Below are positions 1 to 5,657 of a DNA stretch of 6,557 bases, one piece after another. Each line of letters opens with the position of its first letter. Position 1 is the stretch's first letter. This DNA comes from Lentisphaerota bacterium (GTDB taxonomy: Bacteria; Verrucomicrobiota; Kiritimatiellia; UBA8416; JAFGTH01). The position numbers and the translations under genes were made by a program. The notes beneath the pieces are model-generated. The model was not told the DNA's origin and made no database searches. It was given only the letters and a program-made list of their open reading frames with translations. Where the stretch lies: contig JAFGTH010000135.1 of the NCBI GenBank assembly GCA_016934225.1, forward strand, positions 1-6,557, given 5' to 3'.

Positions 1-36
1 CTATTCAGTAATTGCCCCCAATAATGGAATTACTAT

Positions 37-72
37 ATTCCGCTTTTGCTCGCTACAAGAATTCCGCTTTTG
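37..72. repeat. 12-base direct repeat, two copies 24 bases apart
   Basis: ATTCCGCTTTTG occurs at 37-48 and again, identically, at 61-72. The start-to-start spacing is 24 bases, a little over two helical turns, so both copies would face nearly the same side of the DNA. They lie just upstream of the extended -10 site at 94-102, where an activator or repressor could bind. No regulator can be named. With only two copies, chance or a slipped duplication is also possible. Confidence 0.5.
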
Positions 73-93
73 AAAACTCCACGACACGGAGAT

Positions 94-102
94 TGTTATA
101 AT
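94..102 (+). promoter_or_regulatory. Candidate extended -10 promoter
   Basis: TGTTATAAT matches the extended -10 consensus TGnTATAAT at every fixed base. The best -35-like hexamer, TTGAAA at 70-75, is 21 bases upstream of TATAAT, which is too far for a normal spacer. The site would therefore depend on the extended -10 element, possibly with help from a factor bound at the direct repeat. Transcription would begin near 108-110 and read towards the lipoprotein gene. The surrounding DNA is AT-rich, so a chance match is possible. Confidence 0.4.
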
Positions 103-478
103 ATTGAATTTTGCAGTGGAATAATAAAAAGTCATTGATATATTTTCTTCGCATGGAGTCACTGATTGCGTTTGTTAATTATGGAAGCGAACAAAGGAAG
201 CCGGATCTGACAAACATGTTTCAGGTGAAAGTGTCGGCGGTCTCGCGTCTGGAGATGATGACAAGGCGTGGTCGTTTCTCAAATTTTCTCGGCAAGATAA
301 ATGATATTTGTCGTTATTCACACACCTTGGGAAAACAAGAAATCGGTCATTTGTGTTGGATGTTCGATATGGCGCACGTGAGAATATCTTCTTCAGATCT
401 TGTTTAAGCTGAAATCCGTTGGTATGCTGACGGTAGTCGTATTAGTGTAAGGCAATGGCGAATAAATGGAGAAAAGAC

Positions 479-1474
479 ATGAAACCATTGAGATTAGCGG
501 TAGGGTTGCTGGTGTTAGGCATTGTGACGGGGCTGAGTTCATGTGCTTCCGTTAGAAACATGACCGGCAAATTGCACGAAAAACTGACGGCCAGGTTAAG
601 TTCGGAGCCGGAGATAATCGGACCCGTTAATGCAAAGAATGCAATGCCGCATCTTGATAAATTGCAACACATGATACTACAAAAGGATCCGATTACATAC
701 ATCGGTTCTGATCTGTCCGATTATATGAAGACCGGTGCAGCGCTCTATCATGAGTACGGTTTTGTGGAATTGGTTGTGGAAACGCTGCTGGTTACAAACG
801 TCAATAAAAACATTACCGTTGAGATCTTCGACATGGGAAAGGATGCCAATGCATTCGGCATATATTCCAAGACGCGTCCTGCAAGCGCCGTTTATTCGGA
901 TATTGGTTTTGAAAGTCGCTTGACAGGTTCGACTTTAACTGTTCATAAAGATCGTTTCTTGGTGAACGTAATTGGATCGGACGAATCGGTGATATCGCAG
1001 AGGCTTATTACTGAAATTGCGTCTCAGATAGACAAACAGATTCCAGAACCGACCGTATTGCCGGGTAATTTGGGCTTATTGCCTATGGCTCGACGTATTC
1101 CTCACAGCGAAAAGTATGAAAAAGGGAATGTGCTCGGTTACAATTTTATGAAGCAGGCGTGGTTAGCCGACTATTCTGTTGGCGGAAATATCATCACGCT
1201 GGCAGTGTTTACGTTTGCGTCTTCCAAAGATGGGCAACTTGCGTACCGGATATTTCAAAAAAAGAGCACGTCACAGAGATCAAGAAATCTTACGCTTGCA
1301 AACGAATGCTTTGAAGGGCAAATTGATGACGAATTGATCATGGTCTGTCGGCGTGGCAGATATTTAACGCATGCTTCCGGCTCGCATAATAAAAATGATT
1401 TACAAAGCTTGATTGCATCCGCATTGGTATTGCAAGTTGAAGACGAAACATCCAGGGGCATAAATAACCCCTGA
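479..1474 (+). CDS. Secreted lipoprotein, DUF6599-like
   Basis: The product is 331 residues. I chose the ATG at 479 over the in-frame ATG at 455 for two reasons: GGAGA at 468-472 lies 6 bases upstream of it, and the protein then begins with a standard signal peptide. That peptide has basic Lys2 and Arg5, a hydrophobic core, and the lipobox LSSC with Cys22 as the lipidation site. Ala follows the Cys, so under the +2 rule outer-membrane sorting is likely. The mature part carries YIGSDLSDYMKTGAALYHEYGF-type sequence near residues 74-95 and EIFDMGKDANAFGIYS near 115-130. From memory these resemble the hallmark segments of DUF6599 proteins (gene product with a GA-E-Y-like motif and Phe-Gly-Ile-Tyr), whose function is unknown. 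No enzyme motif is visible. A TIM-barrel gene follows 54 bases downstream on the same strand, so the two may be co-transcribed. The lipoprotein call is firm; the family name is less so. Confidence 0.85.
   Translation: MKPLRLAVGLLVLGIVTGLSSCASVRNMTGKLHEKLTARLSSEPEIIGPVNAKNAMPHLDKLQHMILQKDPITYIGSDLSDYMKTGAALYHEYGFVELVVETLLVTNVNKNITVEIFDMGKDANAFGIYSKTRPASAVYSDIGFESRLTGSTLTVHKDRFLVNVIGSDESVISQRLITEIASQIDKQIPEPTVLPGNLGLLPMARRIPHSEKYEKGNVLGYNFMKQAWLADYSVGGNIITLAVFTFASSKDGQLAYRIFQKKSTSQRSRNLTLANECFEGQIDDELIMVCRRGRYLTHASGSHNKNDLQSLIASALVLQVEDETSRGINNP
1453..1473 (+). other. Hairpin across the lipoprotein stop codon
   Basis: CAGGGG (1453-1458) pairs with CCCCTG (1468-1473) around a 9-base AT-rich loop, so the TGA stop lies in the 3' arm. 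No T-run follows, so this is not a standard intrinsic terminator. It could stabilise the 3' end of the upstream message or set relative expression of the two genes. A translating ribosome would melt it. Confidence 0.35.
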
Positions 1475-1528
1475 GGCAGCCCAGTTGCAATCGCAAGGAT
1501 GGTGACGGGGAGAGCAGGGAATATAAAG

Positions 1529-2407
1529 ATGAAAATAGGGGTAAGTTCATACAGTTTTTCAAAGCTCGTTCGAAACGGCGCGATGAAGCAAATTGAAATT
1601 ATAGGCAAGGCCAAGGAAATGGGTTTTGACGTCTTGGAATTTTCGACCATCAATGTGCCGGAAGGCGATACGCTTGAGGCGTTTGCAGGCAAATTGCGGG
1701 AAGAGGCAGGTCGGGTGGGTATTCCGCTCGTGAATTATACGATTGGCGCGGATTTCCTACGCGGATCGGGAAACGATTGGAAGGCCGAGGTTGAGAGGCT
1801 GAAAAACGAAATAAAAATAGCTGCTATTCTGGGTGTCCCAGGCATGCGCCATGATGTGACCGGTGGATTTCCAGCAGGTTACAAAGGAGCAAAAGGGTTC
1901 GACGACGCGTTGCCGACGTTAATTAAAGGTTGCAAAGCAGTCACTGAAATTGCGGCTGAACATGGCATCAAAACAATGGTCGAGAACCATGGATATTTCT
2001 GTCAGGACAGCGTAAGGGTGGAAAAATTGATTAATGGCGTGAATCATTCGAATTTTGGCGCACTCATAGATATCGGCAATTTCATTTGTGTTGATGAAGA
2101 TCCGGGAGTTGCTGTTGGGCGTCTGGCGCCGTATGTGTTTCATGTGCATGCTAAAGATTTTCATTTAAAATCGGGTAACGCGCCGTTTCCGGGCCAGGGA
2201 TGGAATGTTTCGCGCGGCGGTAATTTCTGGCGCGGCGCGGTGATCGGTCATGGCGATGTGGCGATTCTGCAATGTTTGCGGTCTTTGCTAAGAGTCGGAT
2301 ACGATGGCGTATTGTCCATAGAGTTCGAGGGTATGGAGGATCCTTTGACGGGAATAGGTATCGGGCTGGAAAATCTGCGCAGATTTTTAGCGGAAATTAA
2401 AGGCTGA
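1529..2407 (+). CDS. Sugar phosphate isomerase/epimerase-like TIM-barrel protein
   Basis: The product is 292 residues, the normal size for the xylose isomerase-like TIM-barrel family (AP endonuclease family 2 fold). The ATG at 1529 is preferred over the in-frame ATG at 1499: AGGGA at 1516-1520 sits 8 bases before it, and MKIGVSSYSF is a typical first beta strand. The four metal-ligand strands of the fold are visible: VENHGY with Glu152, LIDIGN with Asp181, HVHAKDFH with His205/His207, and LSIEFEG with Glu265/Glu267. GHGDV at 240-244 matches the usual GxGxVD-like strand end. These point to a working divalent-metal site. Relatives isomerise, epimerise or dehydrate sugars, inositols or hydroxypyruvate, and the substrate cannot be read from sequence. 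There is no signal peptide, so it is cytosolic. It follows a lipoprotein gene by 54 bases and converges with the membrane protein gene downstream. Confidence 0.88.
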   Translation: MKIGVSSYSFSKLVRNGAMKQIEIIGKAKEMGFDVLEFSTINVPEGDTLEAFAGKLREEAGRVGIPLVNYTIGADFLRGSGNDWKAEVERLKNEIKIAAILGVPGMRHDVTGGFPAGYKGAKGFDDALPTLIKGCKAVTEIAAEHGIKTMVENHGYFCQDSVRVEKLINGVNHSNFGALIDIGNFICVDEDPGVAVGRLAPYVFHVHAKDFHLKSGNAPFPGQGWNVSRGGNFWRGAVIGHGDVAILQCLRSLLRVGYDGVLSIEFEGMEDPLTGIGIGLENLRRFLAEIKG

Positions 2408-2443
2408 GCATGATTTAATCATGCGTCGCATCGGCAGGCGACG
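2408..2443. terminator. Paired inverted repeats in the convergent gap
   Basis: The 37 bases between the two convergent stop codons hold two hairpins sharing one base. The first is GCATGA/TCATGC around TTTAA (2408-2424). The second is CGTCGC/GCGACG around an 8-base loop (2424-2443). Neither is followed by a real T-run on either strand. Given the position between converging genes they may act as bidirectional transcription ends or as mRNA 3'-end protectors. Only the pairing is seen; the termination role is inferred. Confidence 0.4.
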
Positions 2444-2444
2444 A

Positions 2445-2903
2445 TTAAGTGTCCGTATCTGTTTCGAGAATCCGATCAGATGTAGGCATGACTCCAGGGA
2501 ATCTTAACGGTGACTTGCCTGCTTTGGCGCGTATTCGGGTAATTATTCGTTGGACAATATGTTTCCGAGCAATAGACTTTTCCAACGCTCGTTTTCCCGG
2601 CAAATCAAGCAGTATGATCCCGACCAACAAGGTGAGAATTCCTTGCCCAGGGAGCGCTATCATGACCGCACCGACCAGAAGGAGAATCAGTCCCAACAAG
2701 TTTTTGAGGACAACAACGATCAATAGTTTCAATGTGATTTGTTGGCGCGGTTTGACGAGACTCTCTGTTCCATTGAATGCAAAATAATTTTCGGGCATAT
2801 GAATACAGATGAGCGGGACGATCACAAGGGTTATGACGAACATTACGGCGCTGATAATGATTATCCAGTGAAACGAATTCAATTCTGTCAGATCAGGAAT
2901 CAT
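2445..2903 (-). CDS. Small membrane protein, PGPGW-like
   Basis: The product is 152 residues from the ATG at 2903. An in-frame TTG at 2939 would add 12 residues but has no ribosome binding site and would lie only about 10 bases from the predicted transcription start. The ATG has only a weak AGGT-type site. Hydrophobic segments lie at about residues 13-34, 58-83 and 87-100, followed by a basic C-terminal tail (105-136) that probably faces the cytoplasm. The pair of segments around LPGQGILTLLVGIILLDLPG (84-103) resembles the PGPGW family of small membrane proteins of unknown function, with Gln in place of the second Pro. KRALEKSIARKHIVQRI after it also fits that family. No catalytic motif is seen. 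The gene appears to be its own transcription unit, behind a terminator and a candidate promoter. The hydrophobic pattern makes it a real gene; its role is unknown. Confidence 0.75.
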   Translation of the reverse strand: MIPDLTELNSFHWIIIISAVMFVITLVIVPLICIHMPENYFAFNGTESLVKPRQQITLKLLIVVVLKNLLGLILLLVGAVMIALPGQGILTLLVGIILLDLPGKRALEKSIARKHIVQRIITRIRAKAGKSPLRFPGVMPTSDRILETDTDT

Positions 2904-2955
2904 GGGCGGAAAAATACCTGCGAAGCAAGAAAAAGACAAGAAAAAATGGCAGTTC

Positions 2956-2983
2956 AGATTATCCGGACAGGATTTGATTTCAA
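2956..2983 (-). promoter_or_regulatory. Candidate promoter of the PGPGW-like gene
   Basis: On the minus strand TTGAAA (2978-2983, five of six to the -35 consensus) is followed after 16 bases by TAATCT (2956-2961), which overlaps GATAAT (2958-2963). Transcription would start near 2948 and give a leader of about 45 bases to the ATG at 2903. It lies directly after the terminator of the upstream operon, which fits a separate unit. The -10 match is weak. Confidence 0.3.
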
Positions 2984-2990
2984 TGCGAGT

Positions 2991-3032
2991 GTTTAAAGAA
3001 AATGACAGGAGTTTATCTTGTCAGATTTTTTT
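2991..3032. terminator. Probable hairpin terminator after the mglA operon
   Basis: TGACAGGA (3003-3010) and TCTTGTCA (3016-3023) form an 8-base stem around GTTTA. Reading on the minus strand, away from the ceramidase-fold gene that stops at 3053, the stem is followed by TTTTCTTT (2995-3002), and it contains one A-C mismatch. Reading on the plus strand the mismatch becomes a G-U pair and seven T follow (3026-3032), so the signal could work both ways. The minus-strand use is the one that matches the gene layout, because no plus-strand gene ends here. Confidence 0.6.
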
Positions 3033-3052
3033 GAACTGTTAGACTCAAGTGG

Positions 3053-4321
3053 TTATTTGCCGGAGAAAAGCGAGCGCGCGTAATCTACCAACATGGCTCC
3101 GGATTGTGATTCGAAGATAGCGCTTTGGAGTTCGTAGTCTTCTCCGTTAATAGCGAGGATGCTTCCCTGTAAATCGCCATTGATTCCTTCGGCCAGCCAT
3201 AGGTTTTTGTCCGTTATGTCGGCAATACGACGCGCGCATTCGGGGACTATTGTGCCCGGCATACAGAGCAATCTCTGATCGCCAAATTGCATGAGCTGTA
3301 GTTCTGCAGGTTCGGAATCTTTCAGTTCCTGGTCGAGCAGACCATTTTCTTGGGCGTGGATGAAATTGATTGTATGAGTCGCTTTGATGATATCCCATTT
3401 GGCTTTGATGCGTTGTTGATCGTCGGCTCCGATTTTATCCAGTTCGGCATATGCGCTGAGTGTCTGGGCTAACGCAGTTTTTGCCGAGTCCTGATCCGGC
3501 AAGATACGCTGTGGCATATCAAACAAAGATTCCGATTGGCCGGAGAAAGAAATGTTGTCAACGAAATCATTTGAAGAGAGCGCTTTACCTTTAGTCAGAA
3601 TCTGGTCGGCGAGGCGTTCACCGGCGCGTTGCGCTGCTTTTTCGCCGTACTCTTTTGGAATAACTCGAAGGCGCCGATAACCGGAGGGTGCCGGCAAGTA
3701 GGCAATGACCGGCTCGCGCCCGAGAGTCTTGCCCAGTCGTTCACGTGCAGTGTGCAGGAAATCCGAAGATATTTGGGTATTTTCCGAGCCCAATAAATCG
3801 GGGATCTCGTCATACACGACGATCATGGCCGGTATTCTGCCGCTGCGCAGGTCTTTAACAATTATTGCTCCTGTATTTGGCGAGTCAAACTCAATTGTTG
3901 CCACTTTGGATGGAAGAGATGCGACAGCGGCTTCCGAGGCGGCGTGCACGGATTGCTCGGCCACATATTCTAAATATTCCGGGTCAGGCACATCGTAGGA
4001 TTCGTCTTTCAGCCAGCAGAGCGCTCGGCTTGTAACGGGCGCCGAATGGTTTTGCGTCGTGCCTATGACAATATTATGTTCATGAGTCCCTGTCGCTTTT
4101 ACTATTCGTTTGCGTATTGTTCTGACAAATGAAGGATCCAAGGACAGCAAGTCAAGTGAAACAATGATTATGCCTCCACTGCCGCCGCGAAGATGGACGG
4201 CTGAAACCAGCAATTTATCGCGTTCTCCGGCGGATATTCGCGGCGCACCGACATAACCGGCCAATCGAACGTTTGCGTTCGGTGTTATATCTCTTGTTGT
4301 TGCTGTAGCCCTGATAGACAT
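3053..4321 (-). CDS. Neutral/alkaline ceramidase N-domain-like protein with altered active site
   Basis: The product is 422 residues from the ATG at 4321; no strong ribosome binding site is visible. The opening RATATTRDITP then LAGYVG (residues 4-24) and the segment TTQNHSAP (88-95) are the signature of the neutral/alkaline non-lysosomal ceramidase N-terminal domain, a zinc amidase fold also found in many uncharacterised bacterial proteins. ISSDFLHTARERLG (184-197) and MPGTIVPECARRI (354-366) fit later conserved blocks. Several key positions differ from the enzymes. The first His of the THTHS-type zinc motif is Gln90, the GD-N-P-type loop after the YLPA strand reads SGYRRLR, and the Glu of the PGE block is Thr357. 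No signal peptide is seen, unlike secreted ceramidases. It is third in a minus-strand operon, 33 bases after the mglB-like gene. A non-catalytic or re-purposed role is likely. Fold call good, function open. Confidence 0.75.
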   Translation of the reverse strand: MSIRATATTRDITPNANVRLAGYVGAPRISAGERDKLLVSAVHLRGGSGGIIIVSLDLLSLDPSFVRTIRKRIVKATGTHEHNIVIGTTQNHSAPVTSRALCWLKDESYDVPDPEYLEYVAEQSVHAASEAAVASLPSKVATIEFDSPNTGAIIVKDLRSGRIPAMIVVYDEIPDLLGSENTQISSDFLHTARERLGKTLGREPVIAYLPAPSGYRRLRVIPKEYGEKAAQRAGERLADQILTKGKALSSNDFVDNISFSGQSESLFDMPQRILPDQDSAKTALAQTLSAYAELDKIGADDQQRIKAKWDIIKATHTINFIHAQENGLLDQELKDSEPAELQLMQFGDQRLLCMPGTIVPECARRIADITDKNLWLAEGINGDLQGSILAINGEDYELQSAIFESQSGAMLVDYARSLFSGK

Positions 4322-4354
4322 AATGATGCTGTTGCGTTTCCGGCGCGGGACGAT

Positions 4355-4825
4355 CTAGGATTTCGAGGCATCGTTTTCCTGCACTGAGAACGAACCGGTC
4401 GCTCCGGCGGCATGAACTGACTGATCTTGTGTTGCGTTCACAATCGTTTCAATTTGCTTGGTTATTTTTTTCAAATGCAATCTGACTAATCCTTCAATGG
4501 ATTTTTCCCCCAAAATAACCAGAATCAGAAAATTGTCGCCAAGCGCCTGAATAAGCACACCAGACGTTACGCCTCTGTGACAAATTGATTTAAACCCTTC
4601 TTCCTCGCCGACAATGCCGGCCAGTTCGCGTGTAGCGGCAAAGCTACCGGCAGCCAAAGCCGCAGCGGTTTCAATGGATTTATCGTTGGTTTGGGATTCG
4701 CTTGCCAGTATGTATCCGCCGATGTCGCAGATAACTACGGCCTTGGCGTCACAATCCTTTGCCAGTTTGTTGATTACTGTCCCTAATGTTTGACTTTGTT
4801 CTTTGCTCAGTGCGGTTGCGGTCAT
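4355..4825 (-). CDS. mglB: MglB-like Roadblock/LC7 protein, partner of the GTPase
   Basis: The product is 156 residues, against about 159 for Myxococcus MglB, and resembles it along most of its length. LAKDCDAKAVVICDIGGYIL (21-40) matches the LTKDANAKVVFLVDKNG strand pair. AALAAGSFAAT (55-65) matches the SLTAGNVAA helix, and EGLVRLHLKK (111-120) matches LGLVRLRIKK. These are the core of the Roadblock/LC7 fold, which forms homodimers. MglB dimers stimulate GTP hydrolysis by MglA and act as its nucleotide-exchange partner at a cell pole. Residues 131-156 form a polar, probably flexible tail; in Myxococcus the MglB C-terminus touches MglA. AAGAGA (4831-4836 on the complement) lies 5 bases upstream of the ATG. 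The gene starts 16 bases after the GTPase stop, so the two are surely co-transcribed and made in step. Order is mglA then mglB, the reverse of Myxococcus. Confidence 0.88.
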   Translation of the reverse strand: MTATALSKEQSQTLGTVINKLAKDCDAKAVVICDIGGYILASESQTNDKSIETAAALAAGSFAATRELAGIVGEEEGFKSICHRGVTSGVLIQALGDNFLILVILGEKSIEGLVRLHLKKITKQIETIVNATQDQSVHAAGATGSFSVQENDASKS

Positions 4826-4841
4826 GAGTATCTCTTGCGCA

Positions 4842-5462
4842 TTATTCGCCTGTTTTTTTTGCGCTCATATTATTTTCTTCTATGAAGAGCGCCATTACCA
4901 TTTTGCATATTGTATTAAGAGTTTTGTACACACCGACTCCTTCTACAGCGACGCCATTGAAGTATTGAGCTCGTGCCTGGCCTTGATTCAAAAGAAAATC
5001 AAGGTATTCTTGCGGGGCGACATTGGGCAGGTCACGCTTATTGAATTGCAGCAGGTACGGAATTTCGTCAAGGCTTCTATTATAAGTGGCCAAGTTCTCT
5101 TTCAGGTTCTCGAAACTGAGTACATTTTGTTCCATTTCTTCCCATTGAGAATCGGCAACGAATACGAGTCCATCTACTCCGGTAAGCACGATTTTACGTG
5201 TTTGGTTATAAATTGCCTGACCTGGAACCGTGTAAAGTTGAAAGCGTGAAGTAAATCCCTTGATGGCATCCGATTCCAGTGGAAGAAAGTCGAAATACAG
5301 AGTTCTGTCCTGTTGCGTTGCGAGCATTGTCATTTCGCCTTTTACTTCGTCGGGCATTGAGGCGTGGAGATACTCAATGTTTGTAGTTTTACCGCTAAGT
5401 GGCGGCCCATAATAGACGATTTTAAAGCTGATCTCGTGCTTGCCAAGATTAACAAATGGCAT
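4842..5462 (-). CDS. mglA: MglA-like Ras-family GTPase, cell polarity switch
   Basis: The product is 206 residues; Myxococcus MglA has 195 and aligns almost end to end. The nucleotide-binding motifs are complete: P-loop GPPLSGKT (19-26, Lys25 and Thr26), DRTLYFDFLPL (52-62), YTVPGQ (77-82), FVADSQ (101-106) and NKRD (141-144). The two residues MglA uses for hydrolysis, Arg53 and Gln82, fall at the same numbers. TVPGQ in place of the Ras DxxG motif is the mark of the MglA group. The protein is cytosolic and would cycle between GTP and GDP forms under control of the Roadblock partner encoded next. In known systems it switches polarity of motility machines and pili. The C-terminal tail (197-206) is an extra polar extension. 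GAGG (5472-5475 on the complement) lies 9 bases upstream of the ATG. It is first gene of a minus-strand operon and is divergent from the open gene at 5658. Confidence 0.93.
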   Translation of the reverse strand: MPFVNLGKHEISFKIVYYGPPLSGKTTNIEYLHASMPDEVKGEMTMLATQQDRTLYFDFLPLESDAIKGFTSRFQLYTVPGQAIYNQTRKIVLTGVDGLVFVADSQWEEMEQNVLSFENLKENLATYNRSLDEIPYLLQFNKRDLPNVAPQEYLDFLLNQGQARAQYFNGVAVEGVGVYKTLNTICKMVMALFIEENNMSAKKTGE

Positions 5463-5601
5463 AATTCATTGCCTCATAAACCACTATCATTTCTATTTAT
5501 TCGACATCGGCACTGTGGTCCAACCGTGTCAGTGAGAAAATAAACTAGACTGTTTGTGATTTTTTTGCAAACTAAAAGGCAAATAGTTGTAGCCTGACTG
5601 A

Positions 5602-5629
5602 CCGTTGCCGTGATTTTCGGCGGCGGCGG
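5602..5629 (+). promoter_or_regulatory. Stable hairpin with CGG repeats in the 5' leader of the divergent gene
   Basis: CCGTTGCCG (5602-5610) can pair along all nine bases with CGGCGGCGG (5618-5626) around the loop TGATTTT, using two G-U pairs in RNA read on the plus strand. The four tandem CGG units (5618-5629) let the 3' arm slip. The hairpin ends about 30 bases before the ATG at 5658 and no T-run follows, so it is not an intrinsic terminator. It may act in translation control or message stability. On the minus strand the G-U pairs become mismatches, so the plus-strand RNA is the likelier user. Confidence 0.4.
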
Positions 5630-5657
5630 TTGTGTTGCCCATTTGTTTAAGGTTTTT

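Larger units (their letters stand above)
1..478. other. Gene-free leader region upstream of the lipoprotein gene
   Basis: I see no convincing gene here. The longest open frame (111-407, plus) would start at a TTG without a ribosome binding site, encodes 98 residues of no recognisable family, and has an unpatterned composition. The region does hold a perfect extended -10 site (94-102), a 12-base direct repeat (37-48 and 61-72), an imperfect hairpin at 8-33 (GTAATT and CCA pairing with TGG and AATTAC, with a 4-base bulge) and another at 392-413 (TTCAG and CTT pairing with AAG and CTGAA). If the promoter is used, the lipoprotein mRNA would carry a leader of about 370 bases. I recognise no riboswitch or tRNA in it. 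It could also be the tail of an intergenic spacer or a decayed gene. Confidence 0.5.

Noticed and set aside
111..407. 98-codon plus-strand open frame in the leader region
   Set aside because: TTG start, no ribosome binding site, no recognisable family and no coding-like pattern. It starts only about two bases after the predicted transcription start.
1255..1692. 145-codon minus-strand frame across the lipoprotein/TIM-barrel junction
   Set aside because: It lies antisense to two well-supported genes, and no motif or start signal supports it.
2449..2996. Plus-strand frames at 2449-2787 and 2739-2996
   Set aside because: Both are antisense to the PGPGW-like membrane protein gene, and neither shows a family or ribosome binding site.
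4803..5249. 148-codon plus-strand frame with hydrophobic start
   Set aside because: It is antisense to the mglA-like gene, whose motifs are complete. The apparent hydrophobicity is a mirror of the GTPase codons.
5463..5601. Possible sigma-70 promoters for mglA (TTGCAA with TAGTTT) and for the divergent gene
   Set aside because: The -10 match is only three of six bases and several alternatives of equal quality exist, so no site can be picked.
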